Positions 15,809 to 24,167 of a stretch of 37,185 bases of DNA are shown here, piece by piece. A program made the translations under genes and the position numbers. Location: assembly GCA_964550535.1 (NCBI GenBank), contig CAZJZQ010000017.1, positions 1 through 37,185 on the forward strand, given 5' to 3'. The notes under the pieces were generated by a model. The model was not told the DNA's origin, did no database searches, and saw nothing but the letters and a program-made list of their open reading frames with translations. Each line of letters begins with the position of its first letter. The first letter of the stretch is position 1. This stretch comes from UBA7672 sp964550535 (GTDB lineage: Bacteria > Pseudomonadota > Alphaproteobacteria > Caulobacterales > Hyphomonadaceae).

Positions 15809-17851
15809 CTATTTCGCGCTGGCCATATGCGCCTGCGCTTCCACCACCTTCGCCGCCGCCTTGCCCATCACCTCCGCCATGTGCGCGTAGGACGACGCCA
15901 TGTCGCCGAGTCCCTGCGTGGCGGATCTGATCTCCAGAATCAGGTCGTGCACTTCGTCTTCGGGCATGAAGGCCGATACGCTGTCCCATCCCAGCCAGCC
16001 GGGCCGTGCGTCAAAGCCGAGTATCTGCCCGCGCCGCATCGGGATCAACGCCGTGATCCGCGCCAGCGCATCCGTAGGCGTATGAATCGTCACCATATGC
16101 ACCGGTTCGAGCAGGACCGGATTGCATTCCGCCAACGCCTCCGCAACAGCGATGCGGGCCGCAGTCCGGAATGCAATCTCGGACGAGTCGACCGTGTGAT
16201 AGGAACCATCGAGCAGCGTCGCCTCGACATCCATCACGGGAAAGCCTAGCGGGCCTTTCTCCAGCGCATCCCTCACGCCCGCCTCGATGGCGCCGAAATA
16301 CTGCTTCGGCACCACGCCACCGTGGATTTTCTGGTCGAAGATAAGCCCTGATCCACGCTGACCCGGCCGCACCTCGATCAGCACATCGCCAAACTGGCCG
16401 TGACCGCCGGACTGCTTCTTGTGCCGCCCACGCCTGATTGCGGATTTGCGGATCGTCTCGCGATAGGCCGTCTGCGGCCTCCGGGCCGAAACGCTGACGC
16501 CGAACTTCCGCTTCAACCGCTCCAGCGCTGTGCGCAGATGCACATCGCCCTGGCCGGACAGGCGGAACTCGCGTGTCTGGGCGTCGGGGCCGAATGACAA
16601 TCCCGCATCCTCATCCAGCAACCGCGCCATGGCGGCCGTCAGCTTCACGTCGTCAGCGCGATTCAGCGACTCCACCGCCAGAGCATAGACTGGCGCGCGC
16701 GGGACGGGCGCAGCTTCAGGCATCGCCTCGCCATCCGCACTCAGAAGATCGCCCCGCTTGGCGCGCTCCAGCTTGCCGAGATACACTACATCGCCCTCCG
16801 CCGCCCGGATGATACGCGTCTGCGCCTCGCCCTGCGGCGAGAACATGCCGGCGATACGTTCCTGCGCGCCATCATGCAGCGTCAGCATATCGCCATCCGC
16901 CAACTCGCCGGACATCACGCGCACCATGGTCTGCCGCCCCGCCTGTCCAGCGTGGCGAGACTTGATGACATGCAGGCTGCGCGCCCGGGCGCCAGCGCGC
17001 GCAGCGGCGGCTGAAAGATCCGGCATCTCATGGCGCAACGCTTTCAGCAGGCGCCGCACGCCCGATCCATTTTCCGCGGAACCGAGAAAGACCGGCACAA
17101 TGAAGCCGTTGCGCATCTCGTCCGTCAGATCGGCAAGCACGAGGTCCAGTTCCGGCTGCTGGTCGTTGATCAGGTCTTCCATCAGGCGGTCGTCAAAGTC
17201 CGCCACCTGTTCCAGCATGTACGAGCGCGCTTCGGCCTCGCGCCCGGCGTCTTCCTGGGGAAGATCGATGCGATCTGACGCTTGGCCCGAGCGGTAGCGG
17301 TAGGCGCGCTCCAGCGCCAGATCGATGAAGCCCGACGCCGCGCCGGTCGCCGACCAGATAGGTATCTGGCGCGCGACCAGCGGTTCGGCGCTGAACGGTT
17401 GCATCGCCGCGATGATCTCGCGTACGCGCCCCGCCGCCTTGTCGATCTTGTTGAGAAAGATGATGTGCGGAATACCGAGTTCGTCGAGCGTCTTCAGCGC
17501 CGGCTGCACAAGATGCGCTTTTTCCGGATCGGCCTCCGCCACGACGATGACAAGATCGGCCACGGGCAACGCCGTGTCCGACTCGCCGCAAAAATCTACC
17601 GAGCCGGGACAGTCGAGCACGACATACCGGTCACCAAGATAATCGAAACTGGCGACGTTCAGTTCGGTCGAGAACCCGCGTGCGCGCGCTTCATCGGTGG
17701 CGTCGCCCACCGTATTGCCGCCGCCGATAGACCCCTTGCGCGGTATCGCGCCCGCCGCGTGCAGCATGGCTTCAAGCAGCGTCGTCTTGCCGGAGCCGCA
17801 GGGTCCGCTCAAGGCGACCACACGCACGGTCGCCGCCTTTCCTTCGCTCAT
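15809..17851 (-). CDS. Elongation factor G-like GTPase (EF-G paralogue)
   Basis: This 680-residue translation-factor GTPase has the EF-G domain order but is clearly divergent from canonical FusA. G1 is GPCGSGKT (16-23), G3 is DCPGSVDF where EF-G normally has DTPGHVDF, and G4 is NKID. Domains II-V follow, with the domain IV start YRETI and the GGHGQFGDV loop recognisable. The loss of His in the DxPGH motif is important because that residue activates GTP hydrolysis in EF-Tu and EF-G, so GTPase behaviour may differ. Such paralogues are common in alphaproteobacteria and their role is not settled; some act in recycling or under stress. The ATG at 17851 follows AAGGACAG; an ATG at 17869 is an alternative. 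No ribosomal protein genes are nearby, which also argues against it being the main EF-G. Confidence 0.88.
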   Translation of the reverse strand: MSEGKAATVRVVALSGPCGSGKTTLLEAMLHAAGAIPRKGSIGGGNTVGDATDEARARGFSTELNVASFDYLGDRYVVLDCPGSVDFCGESDTALPVADLVIVVAEADPEKAHLVQPALKTLDELGIPHIIFLNKIDKAAGRVREIIAAMQPFSAEPLVARQIPIWSATGAASGFIDLALERAYRYRSGQASDRIDLPQEDAGREAEARSYMLEQVADFDDRLMEDLINDQQPELDLVLADLTDEMRNGFIVPVFLGSAENGSGVRRLLKALRHEMPDLSAAAARAGARARSLHVIKSRHAGQAGRQTMVRVMSGELADGDMLTLHDGAQERIAGMFSPQGEAQTRIIRAAEGDVVYLGKLERAKRGDLLSADGEAMPEAAPVPRAPVYALAVESLNRADDVKLTAAMARLLDEDAGLSFGPDAQTREFRLSGQGDVHLRTALERLKRKFGVSVSARRPQTAYRETIRKSAIRRGRHKKQSGGHGQFGDVLIEVRPGQRGSGLIFDQKIHGGVVPKQYFGAIEAGVRDALEKGPLGFPVMDVEATLLDGSYHTVDSSEIAFRTAARIAVAEALAECNPVLLEPVHMVTIHTPTDALARITALIPMRRGQILGFDARPGWLGWDSVSAFMPEDEVHDLILEIRSATQGLGDMASSYAHMAEVMGKAAAKVVEAQAHMASAK

Positions 17852-18018
17852 GTTCTGTCCTTCACGCATGGGGTGAAGGGCCGCGGGCCGGTCCAGCCGA
17901 AACGCCATACCGGACGCCAGTGAAAGTGCGCCTGGCGGCGCGCCGTCAGGGCCGATCCAGCGGCCCGGGCGTGAGCATGGTGCGCCTCATGGCTATCGCG
18001 GGCAATAGGCCAGACATG
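17852..18018. other. Intergenic stretch upstream of the EF-G-like gene
   Basis: This stretch lies between the start of the EF-G-like gene and the terminator of the next minus-strand gene. It must hold the EF-G-like promoter, but I see no clear hexamers. Small reading frames here look like chance frames in GC-rich DNA. Confidence 0.4.
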
Positions 18019-18049
18019 AAAACGGGCCCCGGCCTGCGCCGGAGCCCGT
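18019..18049 (-). terminator. Rho-independent terminator after the unknown exported protein gene
   Basis: Read on the minus strand, an 11-bp GC-rich stem (18039-18049 with 18022-18032, one wobble position) and a 6-base loop are followed by TTTTC. It lies 27 bases past the stop of the gene at 18076-19245 and separates it from the EF-G-like gene. Confidence 0.8.
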
Positions 18050-18075
18050 CCAATCATTGCGTCGCGCCGCCGGGC

Positions 18076-19245
18076 TTATTCGCCTTCGGCGTCGATTGCG
18101 GTGTCGAGGCCCATCGTCATGCCGCGCAGAATGCCCGGCAGGGCGTAGTTCCCCTCGTGGCAGGCATATTCGTAAACCTTCTCGTTCGATTTGCGCATCG
18201 GCATCTCGCCCTTCCAGACCTGCGTGTAATTCACGGGGTCATGCACTTCGAAGGAGTAGAATATCTCCACGTCGGAGACGCGGCTGAAACGCTCGATCAC
18301 CTTGCCTTCGGGCGTCAGCGGGATACGGCCGCGCGCCTGGAGCGGGTGCACATTGCGCGTCTCGACCACCAGCGTGTCGCCCTCCCACCAGCCGACGCTG
18401 TCGCCGAACCATTGTTTGATATTGCCCGGCAGGCGCGCGTCATTCTCGCCATCCTTCTTGATGCGGATGATACGAGCGTCGTGGTTCATCTCGATGTTCA
18501 GCATGATGTGGTCAGGCGTCTGAACGATCTCGATATTGTTGTTGTACATCGCATTGTTCAGCGGCGGGCCGCCCTGGTTCGCGAACGACACCAGGCAGCG
18601 GTCACCCAGCGTGCGGATTTCCGGGCCGGTATTGTTCACGCGGCTGGCCGTGCTGGTGCGCGAACCCGCTGCGCTCTGGCCGCTGCGGTTATAGGGGATC
18701 TGGCCGTTGGCCGGTTCGACGATCCAGGACGAACGCCACTCGCCATTGACCTTGGCGTACTCAGAACCGGGGTCGATCCAGAACGCGTTATAGCCCGCAT
18801 CCGGATTGCGGTCGGTGAAGGCGCCCGCGTTCGGGTCCGTGCGGAGCTGGCTGGTGGCCGCGCTCTGCGTGTACGATGCGGCGTTGGTGACTTCCGCGAT
18901 TTTCTCCGGCGGGATGACCAGCGTGTCCACGATCATCGCCGCGCCACGATTGCTGCGCGTCATCGTCGTCAGCGAGGCGGTGGACCATACGCCTTGCAGA
19001 TCGGCCTTGCCGTCCAGCGTGCGCGGCGCCTTGTAATTCTTGTCCCAGGGGCCGAGATCCTTGAAGAACGGAATGGGGCTCTCGAAAGCCTTGGTCCCCG
19101 CGATCGGCTTCGGTCCTTCGACCGGTTCGCCGCCCTCGGCATAAGCCACGCCGGAATTCCCTCCCATACGCTGGGCGTTCGCCGCCATGACGCCGGAAAG
19201 GGCCAGCACAACAGCGATGGCGGCGGACGTTTTCAGATAGTTCAT
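18076..19245 (-). CDS. Conserved exported protein of unknown function (DLQGVW type)
   Basis: This 389-residue protein has a clean signal peptide (cleavage after about ANA at 23) and no lipobox. The mature part has the sequence DGKADLQGVWS near residue 85; the D-L-x-G-V-W pattern marks a large unnamed group of exported proteins often seen in sphingomonads, Acidobacteria and related taxa. Other blocks are RCLVSF, a WWEGDTLVVET strand pair and YTQVWKGEMPM, all beta-rich and aromatic. No catalytic motif can be named. A conserved Cys near CHEGNYALPG could pair with the single Cys in RCLVSF. A strong AGGAGGA site lies 4 bases before the ATG, suggesting high expression, and the gene has its own terminator, so it is probably monocistronic. 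Function is unknown; a role in envelope or substrate binding is only a guess. Confidence 0.85.
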   Translation of the reverse strand: MNYLKTSAAIAVVLALSGVMAANAQRMGGNSGVAYAEGGEPVEGPKPIAGTKAFESPIPFFKDLGPWDKNYKAPRTLDGKADLQGVWSTASLTTMTRSNRGAAMIVDTLVIPPEKIAEVTNAASYTQSAATSQLRTDPNAGAFTDRNPDAGYNAFWIDPGSEYAKVNGEWRSSWIVEPANGQIPYNRSGQSAAGSRTSTASRVNNTGPEIRTLGDRCLVSFANQGGPPLNNAMYNNNIEIVQTPDHIMLNIEMNHDARIIRIKKDGENDARLPGNIKQWFGDSVGWWEGDTLVVETRNVHPLQARGRIPLTPEGKVIERFSRVSDVEIFYSFEVHDPVNYTQVWKGEMPMRKSNEKVYEYACHEGNYALPGILRGMTMGLDTAIDAEGE

Positions 19246-19373
19246 CAGTTCCTCCTGATACCCCGATGCGCCGGTTCTGTTTGCCGACGGTAATCTCGAT
19301 TGCAGGAGACTAGGCAGCGCGACGAAATGTGTCGATCCGGTCAGCGATCAACAACGCGAAAGCAGCCCTTCAC

Positions 19374-19387
19374 GTAACGTCCGTTAC
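19374..19387. promoter_or_regulatory. Short perfect palindrome between pgi and the exported protein gene
   Basis: GTAACG-TC-CGTTAC is a perfect 6-2-6 inverted repeat located 129 bases upstream of the start at 19245 and 20 bases past the pgi stop. It could be an operator for the exported protein gene. It is short, and no regulator gene is adjacent, so this is tentative. Confidence 0.25.
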
Positions 19388-19406
19388 CGTTCTGGCGGCC
19401 GCAGAA

Positions 19407-20996
19407 TCAGCCCCGTCTTGCTTCACGGGCCTTGCTGACCAGCCTCAGCGTGGAGGCATCGCGCTTGCCCGGCTCGCCGCCCGCGATGGCTGCATCCAGT
19501 TCCTCGGCCAGCACCTTGCCGCGTTCCACGCCCCACTGGTCGAACGGATTGATGCCCCACAGCACGCCCGCAGCGTAGGTGCGGTGTTCGTACAGTGCGA
19601 TCAGCGCGCCGACGCTCTCCGGCGACAGGTCCCGCAGGATGATGGTTGTCGAGCCGCGCCCGCCCGGCATGTGCATGTGCTTCGCCTGGGCCGCGGCTTT
19701 CTCCGGCGCGACGCCCGAGGCCAGCAACTGCTTCTCCGCCTCCGCCGATGACCGGCCGGCGAGCAGCCCCTCGGCCTGCGCAAAGGCGTTGGCCAGCAGG
19801 GCTCGCCCGCGCGCCGCATCGCCAGCGCCCGCATTCAAGGCCAACACGAACTCGATGGCGCTGTCGCGCATCCCCTGATGCAGCAACTGGTGGAAGGAAT
19901 GCTGGCCCAGCGTGCCGGCCGATCCCCACACCACAGGCCCCGTGGCGCCAACCATGCCGCCCGGCGCATCGTCCGCGGACTTGCCGTTCGATTCCATCTC
20001 CAGCTGCTGAAGGAAATCCGGCAGCTTTCTGAGCCGGTGGGCGTAGGCCAGCACGGTGCGGCTGGCGACGCCCAACGCGGTGTGCAGGAACACATCCATC
20101 ATCGCGAGCTTCGCCGGTGTGTTCTGCGCCAGCGGCGTGTCGCGGAAATGCGCGTCCATCTCCGCGCCGCCCGCCAGGAACCGCGCCCACACATCCGCAC
20201 CCAGCGCGATTTGCAGCGACAGTCCCACCGAGGACCACACCGAGTAGCGCCCGCCCACCGTCTCATCCATCGGGAAGATGCGATCCGGCGCCGCGCCCCA
20301 CGCCTTCGCCTTGTCCGGTGCGGACGACACGGCGGCGAGGTGCGCGTTGGCCTTGTCCGGCCCCAGCCCCTTCACCAGCCACTCACGCGCGAGTGCGGCG
20401 TTGGAGGCCGTCTCCGGCGTCTTGAACGATTTGGAAACCACGATCACCAGCGCCGTCGCGGGATCGACGCCAGCCGTCGCCTCCGCAAAATCCTCGGGAT
20501 CCACGTTGGCGCAGAAGCGGATATCGATGCCGCCGCCATAGCTGCGCAGCGCGTCCCAGATCAGGCGCGGGCCGAGGTCCGAGCCGCCGATGCCGACGTG
20601 AAGAATGGTTTTTAGCGGAAAACCGAGCCCGCCGGCCGCCGCAGACGTCGCAAACGCCGCTGCGCTCTTCGCCTGCTCGCGCATGGCCGCCACAGCCGGC
20701 ACATTCTCGCCGCCGCCGCGCAGGGCCCAATGCATGGCCGCGCGGTTCTCCGAAGCATTCACCACCTCGCCCGCGAACAGCGCACGGATGCGGTCAGCCA
20801 GGTTCCGCTCCAACGCGAGCGCCTGCATCGCCGCCATGACAGCTTCATCCAGCGGCTGCTTGGCGACATCGGCTTCGACGCGCGGCGCGCGCCAAACGAA
20901 CTGTTCAATATCCGGGCGGGCCGTGGTTTCACGCAGGTCACGAGCGCCTATTCGCGCCGCTTCCGCCTCAATCCGCAGCCAGCTTGCCAGAGTCAT
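19407..20996 (-). CDS. pgi: Glucose-6-phosphate isomerase
   Basis: Pgi interconverts glucose 6-phosphate and fructose 6-phosphate in the cytoplasm. This 529-residue protein has the family blocks ILHVGIGGSDLGPR, VVSKSFKTPET (phosphate binding), VGGRYSVWSSVG (signature 1), a GTLGQHSFHQLLHQG block holding the active-site His, and the C-terminal FDQWGVERGK with the catalytic Lys. Length is normal for the bacterial enzyme. In the GTNGQHSFYQL block, Asn is replaced by Leu (GTLGQHSF), a variation to note but one that does not remove a catalytic residue. The ATG is preceded by AAGGGA at about 10 bases. It is divergent from the cytochrome gene and followed by a 161-base gap, so it is probably transcribed alone. 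Confidence 0.97.
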   Translation of the reverse strand: MTLASWLRIEAEAARIGARDLRETTARPDIEQFVWRAPRVEADVAKQPLDEAVMAAMQALALERNLADRIRALFAGEVVNASENRAAMHWALRGGGENVPAVAAMREQAKSAAAFATSAAAGGLGFPLKTILHVGIGGSDLGPRLIWDALRSYGGGIDIRFCANVDPEDFAEATAGVDPATALVIVVSKSFKTPETASNAALAREWLVKGLGPDKANAHLAAVSSAPDKAKAWGAAPDRIFPMDETVGGRYSVWSSVGLSLQIALGADVWARFLAGGAEMDAHFRDTPLAQNTPAKLAMMDVFLHTALGVASRTVLAYAHRLRKLPDFLQQLEMESNGKSADDAPGGMVGATGPVVWGSAGTLGQHSFHQLLHQGMRDSAIEFVLALNAGAGDAARGRALLANAFAQAEGLLAGRSSAEAEKQLLASGVAPEKAAAQAKHMHMPGGRGSTTIILRDLSPESVGALIALYEHRTYAAGVLWGINPFDQWGVERGKVLAEELDAAIAGGEPGKRDASTLRLVSKAREARRG

Positions 20997-21101
20997 GATC
21001 AGTTTCCCTTGCGGATAGTCCTGAAATGAAGGATTTGGCGCGGCGGATGTAGCAGAGTCGTTCGCCGGGCGTCACGCTCCGGCAGCGGGGAAGGGCCATA
21101 A

Positions 21102-21587
21102 ATGTCAGCGTTACGGGTTCCTGCGGCGGTTTTCGCCTGCCTTTTCGTTCTCAGCGCCTGCGGCCCGTCGGGCGAGAAAGCAGGCACAGCGGCGGCTCCG
21201 GCCACACTGGGCGAGCCCCGGCTGACGCTGGCCGACCTTCCGGCCCCCTATAATGAAGCGAACCTGACCAACGGCCAGATGGAATTCGTGAAGTGCGGCT
21301 CCTGCCACCAGACCAAGCCGGCTGACGGCCACCGCGTCGGCCCGAACCTGCATGGCGTGTTCGATCGCGGCCCCGCCGGCGCAGCGAGCTTCCGCTACTC
21401 TCCCGCCCTTGTCGCATTCGGTGAAGGCCACCCGAACTGGACGCCCCAGGACATCGATCACTGGCTGGAAAAACCAGCCGAATTCGTCCCCGGCAGCTCG
21501 ATGTTCTTCAACGGGATGAACGACGCCACAGCCCGCCGTGACGTGATCGGCTGGCTGATGATCGAAACCTCGCGCGAGACCAATTAG
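21102..21587 (+). CDS. Class I cytochrome c, lipoprotein
   Basis: This 161-residue protein has a lipoprotein signal (LSAC, Cys20) and one haem-c site, CGSCH (65-69). PNLHGVF follows at 81-87, and the axial Met is probably Met134 in GSSMFFNGM, which matches the GTKMAFAG block of cytochrome c2/c-552. It is therefore probably a small electron carrier anchored to the periplasmic face of a membrane, for example feeding an oxidase. A ribosome site (GGGGAAGGG) lies upstream of the ATG. It is divergent from pgi. Its stop overlaps the stop of the convergent gene at 21584 by four bases, so the two transcripts overlap in antisense. No oxidase or maturation gene is in the window. Confidence 0.92.
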   Translation: MSALRVPAAVFACLFVLSACGPSGEKAGTAAAPATLGEPRLTLADLPAPYNEANLTNGQMEFVKCGSCHQTKPADGHRVGPNLHGVFDRGPAGAASFRYSPALVAFGEGHPNWTPQDIDHWLEKPAEFVPGSSMFFNGMNDATARRDVIGWLMIETSRETN

Positions 21588-22285
21588 AATTTCTGCCAGT
21601 AGGAGGCGAGGAAGCCAGCCTCCTCGAACGCGCCGGAAACTTCGGCGCGATAACCAAGCCCGACGCTGACCACTCCGAAGTCCCGGATGAAAGTCAGCTC
21701 GGCCTTGGATGAGAACGCGCCTTCGCCGCGCTCCTCCCACACCTTTGCGACACCGTGCCAGTGATCGGTCAGCGCCACGCCGACAGTAACCTCGTCCAGC
21801 GAACGCGTGCAATATTCCCCCTGCTCGCGACGCCCGCTCTCGATATTGGCGAACCCTTCGCGACCGAGCAGGTTGAACGACACGCCAAGCGCCGCACGTG
21901 TTTCAACGCCGCTGCCGGTGCAATCGGAGTTCATCACCGAGTCGCCCGTCAGCACGCCAACCTGCAACGCCACTGCCGCACGTTGCGACAGCGCGAATGA
22001 CTTTTTCAGCGACGCTTGCGCGCCCGTTCGATGATCGAACTGATCCAGATAGGAGAAGCTGGTCTCAAGCTTCACGCCCGCTTCCCATCCACCGCCCAGG
22101 CCATATTGCAGCAGATCATCCGCGCGCCAGATTTCTCCCTCGTCGCGCAGTTCCCGGGATAGCGTCGTGATCGACTGACCTTCGCCACGCGGCTGCGACC
22201 ACGCGCCAGCGGCGGCCGTCTCAACCATCGCGCCCGCGCCGGACAGCGCGAGCATCCAGCGCGCCATGCGCGCTTCCAATGTCAT
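21584..22285 (-). CDS. Small exported protein, probable outer-membrane beta-barrel
   Basis: This 233-residue protein has a likely signal peptide (about 27 residues, ending ETAAA-G). The rest is a series of short alternating hydrophobic/polar strands (for example EAGVKLETSFSYL, AELTFIRDFGVVSVGLGYRAEV), and the last residue is Phe in YWQKF. A terminal aromatic residue is the classic recognition signal for outer-membrane barrel assembly. Eight to ten strands would fit the length. Two Cys in DCTGSG and EYCTRS could form a disulphide. The start at 22285 follows GGGGGAA; a TTG 15 bases upstream is possible. I do not recognise a named family. It ends in a four-base overlap with the cytochrome gene on the other strand. 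Confidence 0.7.
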   Translation of the reverse strand: MTLEARMARWMLALSGAGAMVETAAAGAWSQPRGEGQSITTLSRELRDEGEIWRADDLLQYGLGGGWEAGVKLETSFSYLDQFDHRTGAQASLKKSFALSQRAAVALQVGVLTGDSVMNSDCTGSGVETRAALGVSFNLLGREGFANIESGRREQGEYCTRSLDEVTVGVALTDHWHGVAKVWEERGEGAFSSKAELTFIRDFGVVSVGLGYRAEVSGAFEEAGFLASYWQKF

Positions 22286-22329
22286 CGAGTATTCCCCCAA
22301 CCCCGCCGGTTACGCCCGTTTTACAAGGC

Positions 22330-23100
22330 CTAACTGTCGTAGCCCGGGAGTGCGCGGTCAAGCTTGCGAAGATACCCCGGCCACGCGAGTTGCGCGCCAA
22401 TTCCTCGCGCCGCAGCGCTCTGCTCGCGCACTGTCTCGATGGCGGCGCCGGGCGCCAGGCGAAGGTGATCGCGCCCCTCGGTCGCGGCGAGCACCTGGAT
22501 GCGGCACGCGCGCTCAAGGAAGAAGATGCCCATCCAGCACTCCGCCGCCGTCGGCCCGGTGGCGAGCGTGCCGTGGTTCCACAGAAGCATGAGCGATTTG
22601 TCGCCGAGGTCCTGCACCAGCCGCTCGCGTTCACCGAGATCGAGCGCAATGCCCTCATACTCGTGATAAGCGAGGTAGGGCAGCACAGCGAGCGCATGCT
22701 GGCTCAGCGGCAACAGCCCTTCCTTCGTGGCGGCAACCGCGATGCCCTGGTCGGTGTGGAGATGCAGGACGAACTTCGCATCCTCCCGCGCGGCATGGAT
22801 CGCGGAGTGGATCGTGAAACCCGCCGGGTTGATGTAGTGTTCGCTCGGCTCGACGATGCCCCCGTCCAGATCGACCTTTACCAGCGACGACGCGGTGATC
22901 TCGTCGAAAAACACGCCATAGGGGTTAATGAGGAAGTGATGCTGCGGCCCCGGCACACGCGCGGAGATATGGGTGAAGATTGCATCGTCCCAACCGTGCA
23001 GGGCGACCAGCCGGTATAGCGCCGCCAGTTCGACCCGAACCCGCCATTCCTCCGCGCTGACGCGGTCTTTCACGCTCAGGGTCTTAAGGTCGTCGGCCAC
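22330..23100 (-). CDS. Class II aldolase/adducin family protein
   Basis: This 256-residue protein has the fold shared by L-fuculose-phosphate aldolase, ribulose-5-phosphate 4-epimerase and adducin heads. The typical blocks are FTHISARVPGPQHHFLINPYG, LVKVDLDG, the zinc pair in VLHLHTDQG and the later NHGTLATG with the third His. The C-terminal part is about 40 residues longer than fuculose aldolase and resembles the longer adducin-like bacterial group, whose substrates are mostly unknown. The GTG start at 23100 is chosen because AGGGAG lies 8 bases upstream. It is divergent from NAD kinase and lies upstream of the barrel-like gene on the same strand (44-base gap), so those two may be co-transcribed. 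Confidence 0.88.
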   Translation of the reverse strand: MADDLKTLSVKDRVSAEEWRVRVELAALYRLVALHGWDDAIFTHISARVPGPQHHFLINPYGVFFDEITASSLVKVDLDGGIVEPSEHYINPAGFTIHSAIHAAREDAKFVLHLHTDQGIAVAATKEGLLPLSQHALAVLPYLAYHEYEGIALDLGERERLVQDLGDKSLMLLWNHGTLATGPTAAECWMGIFFLERACRIQVLAATEGRDHLRLAPGAAIETVREQSAAARGIGAQLAWPGYLRKLDRALPGYDS

Positions 23101-23215
23101 GGCGCGGTCTCCCTCTGGTCTTCTCCCGATCCTACACCCGGCTGTCCGGCTGGTCACGATATGCCCTCGGGACATCCTTTCCTTGGGTTACGTTGTGTCG
23201 ATTTTTACCCAAATG

Positions 23216-23238
23216 CGCTCTAAGGGGGCTGTAGAGCG
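23216..23238. repeat. Hairpin in the leader of nadK
   Basis: A perfect 7-bp inverted repeat CGCTCTA / TAGAGCG with a 9-base loop lies immediately before the nadK ribosome site. It could fold in the mRNA leader or serve as an operator. No family is recognised. Confidence 0.35.
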
Positions 23239-23250
23239 TGGAGATCGGCC

Positions 23251-24024
23251 ATGAACGCCGGCGGTCCCAAAATTCATTTCACGGCCTCCCAGCGGCCCGA
23301 CGCCCGCACGGCGTTCGACCGCATGGTGCGCCGCTATGGCCAGACGCCGCTGGAATCCGCAGAGGTGATCGTGTGCCTGGGTGGCGACGGCTGGATGCTC
23401 GACACGCTGCGCGCCCGCCTCCAGGATCGCTTGCCGGTCTATGGCATGCACCGTGGCACGGTCGGCTTCCTGATGAACGACTACGCCGAGGAAAACCTGC
23501 CCGAACGCATCGATAACGCCGTGCGTGCGGTGATCTATCCGCTGGCAATGAGGGCCACGCGCCTCAAGGGCGAGGAAGTCACCCTGTTGGCCATCAACGA
23601 AGTGTCGCTGCTGCGCCAGACCGCGCAGACCGCCAAGCTCAAGATATCGGTCGATGGCCGCGAGCGGCTGGGCGAGCTGTCGGCGGATGGCGTGCTGGTG
23701 TCCACGCCTGCGGGATCGACGGCCTACAACCTTTCCGCGCATGGCCCTATCCTGCCCATCGGCGCGAACCTGCTGGCCCTGACGCCCATCTCGCCCTTCC
23801 GTCCGCGTCGCTGGCGCGGGGCGCTGTTGCGCCATGACGCGCGCGTCGAGATCGAGGTGCTGGACGCCGACCGCCGCCTCGTCGCCGCCTCCGCTGATAC
23901 ACAGGAAGTGCGCGAAGTCACGTCCATCGCCGTCCGCGAAGATCGCACAAAGCCGATGACGATGCTGTTCGACGAAGGGCACGCGCTGGATGAGCGCATC
24001 CTTCGCGAGCAGTTTTCCTTCTAG
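23251..24024 (+). CDS. nadK: NAD kinase
   Basis: This enzyme phosphorylates NAD to NADP in the cytoplasm using ATP or polyphosphate. The 257-residue protein has the GGDG motif (44-47, VCLGGDGWML), the NE/S motif at 116-117 (INEVSLLRQ), and the glycine-rich STPAGSTAYNLSAHGPI segment at 151-167. The length suits the short alphaproteobacterial form, which lacks the N-terminal extension of eukaryotic enzymes. The ATG at 23251 follows GTGGAG at about 8 bases. It is divergent from the class II aldolase gene and is followed 143 bases later by the Hpt gene. Confidence 0.96.
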   Translation: MNAGGPKIHFTASQRPDARTAFDRMVRRYGQTPLESAEVIVCLGGDGWMLDTLRARLQDRLPVYGMHRGTVGFLMNDYAEENLPERIDNAVRAVIYPLAMRATRLKGEEVTLLAINEVSLLRQTAQTAKLKISVDGRERLGELSADGVLVSTPAGSTAYNLSAHGPILPIGANLLALTPISPFRPRRWRGALLRHDARVEIEVLDADRRLVAASADTQEVREVTSIAVREDRTKPMTMLFDEGHALDERILREQFSF

Positions 24025-24060
24025 CGTCCCTCTCCTGAATCTGTTGATCTGAAGCTACCG

Positions 24061-24086
24061 GCCGCCAGAGCCGATGCCCTGGCGGC
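24061..24086 (+). terminator. Possible terminator hairpin after nadK
   Basis: An 8-bp perfect stem GCCGCCAG / CTGGCGGC with a 10-base loop lies 37 bases past the nadK stop. It is followed by AAAAGCTTTG rather than a pure T-run, so it would be a weak or Rho-assisted terminator. Confidence 0.4.
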
Positions 24087-24093
24087 AAAAGCT

Positions 24094-24121
24094 TTGTTAA
24101 TGATCGGTGCGGCAGAATAAC
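24094..24121 (+). promoter_or_regulatory. Possible promoter of the Hpt gene
   Basis: TTGTTA (24094-24099) and AATAAC (24116-24121) are spaced 16 bases apart and lie in the only AT-richer patch between nadK and the Hpt gene. The match to sigma-70 hexamers is moderate. Confidence 0.3.
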
Positions 24122-24167
24122 CGGACAGAGACGGTCACAGGCCGCATGCGCATCGGGGACTGAGGAA

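Noticed and set aside
24037..24041. GANTC sites in several promoters as evidence of CcrM/GcrA control
   Set aside because: At this base composition about one site per 300 bases is expected by chance, so a few promoter sites are not informative.
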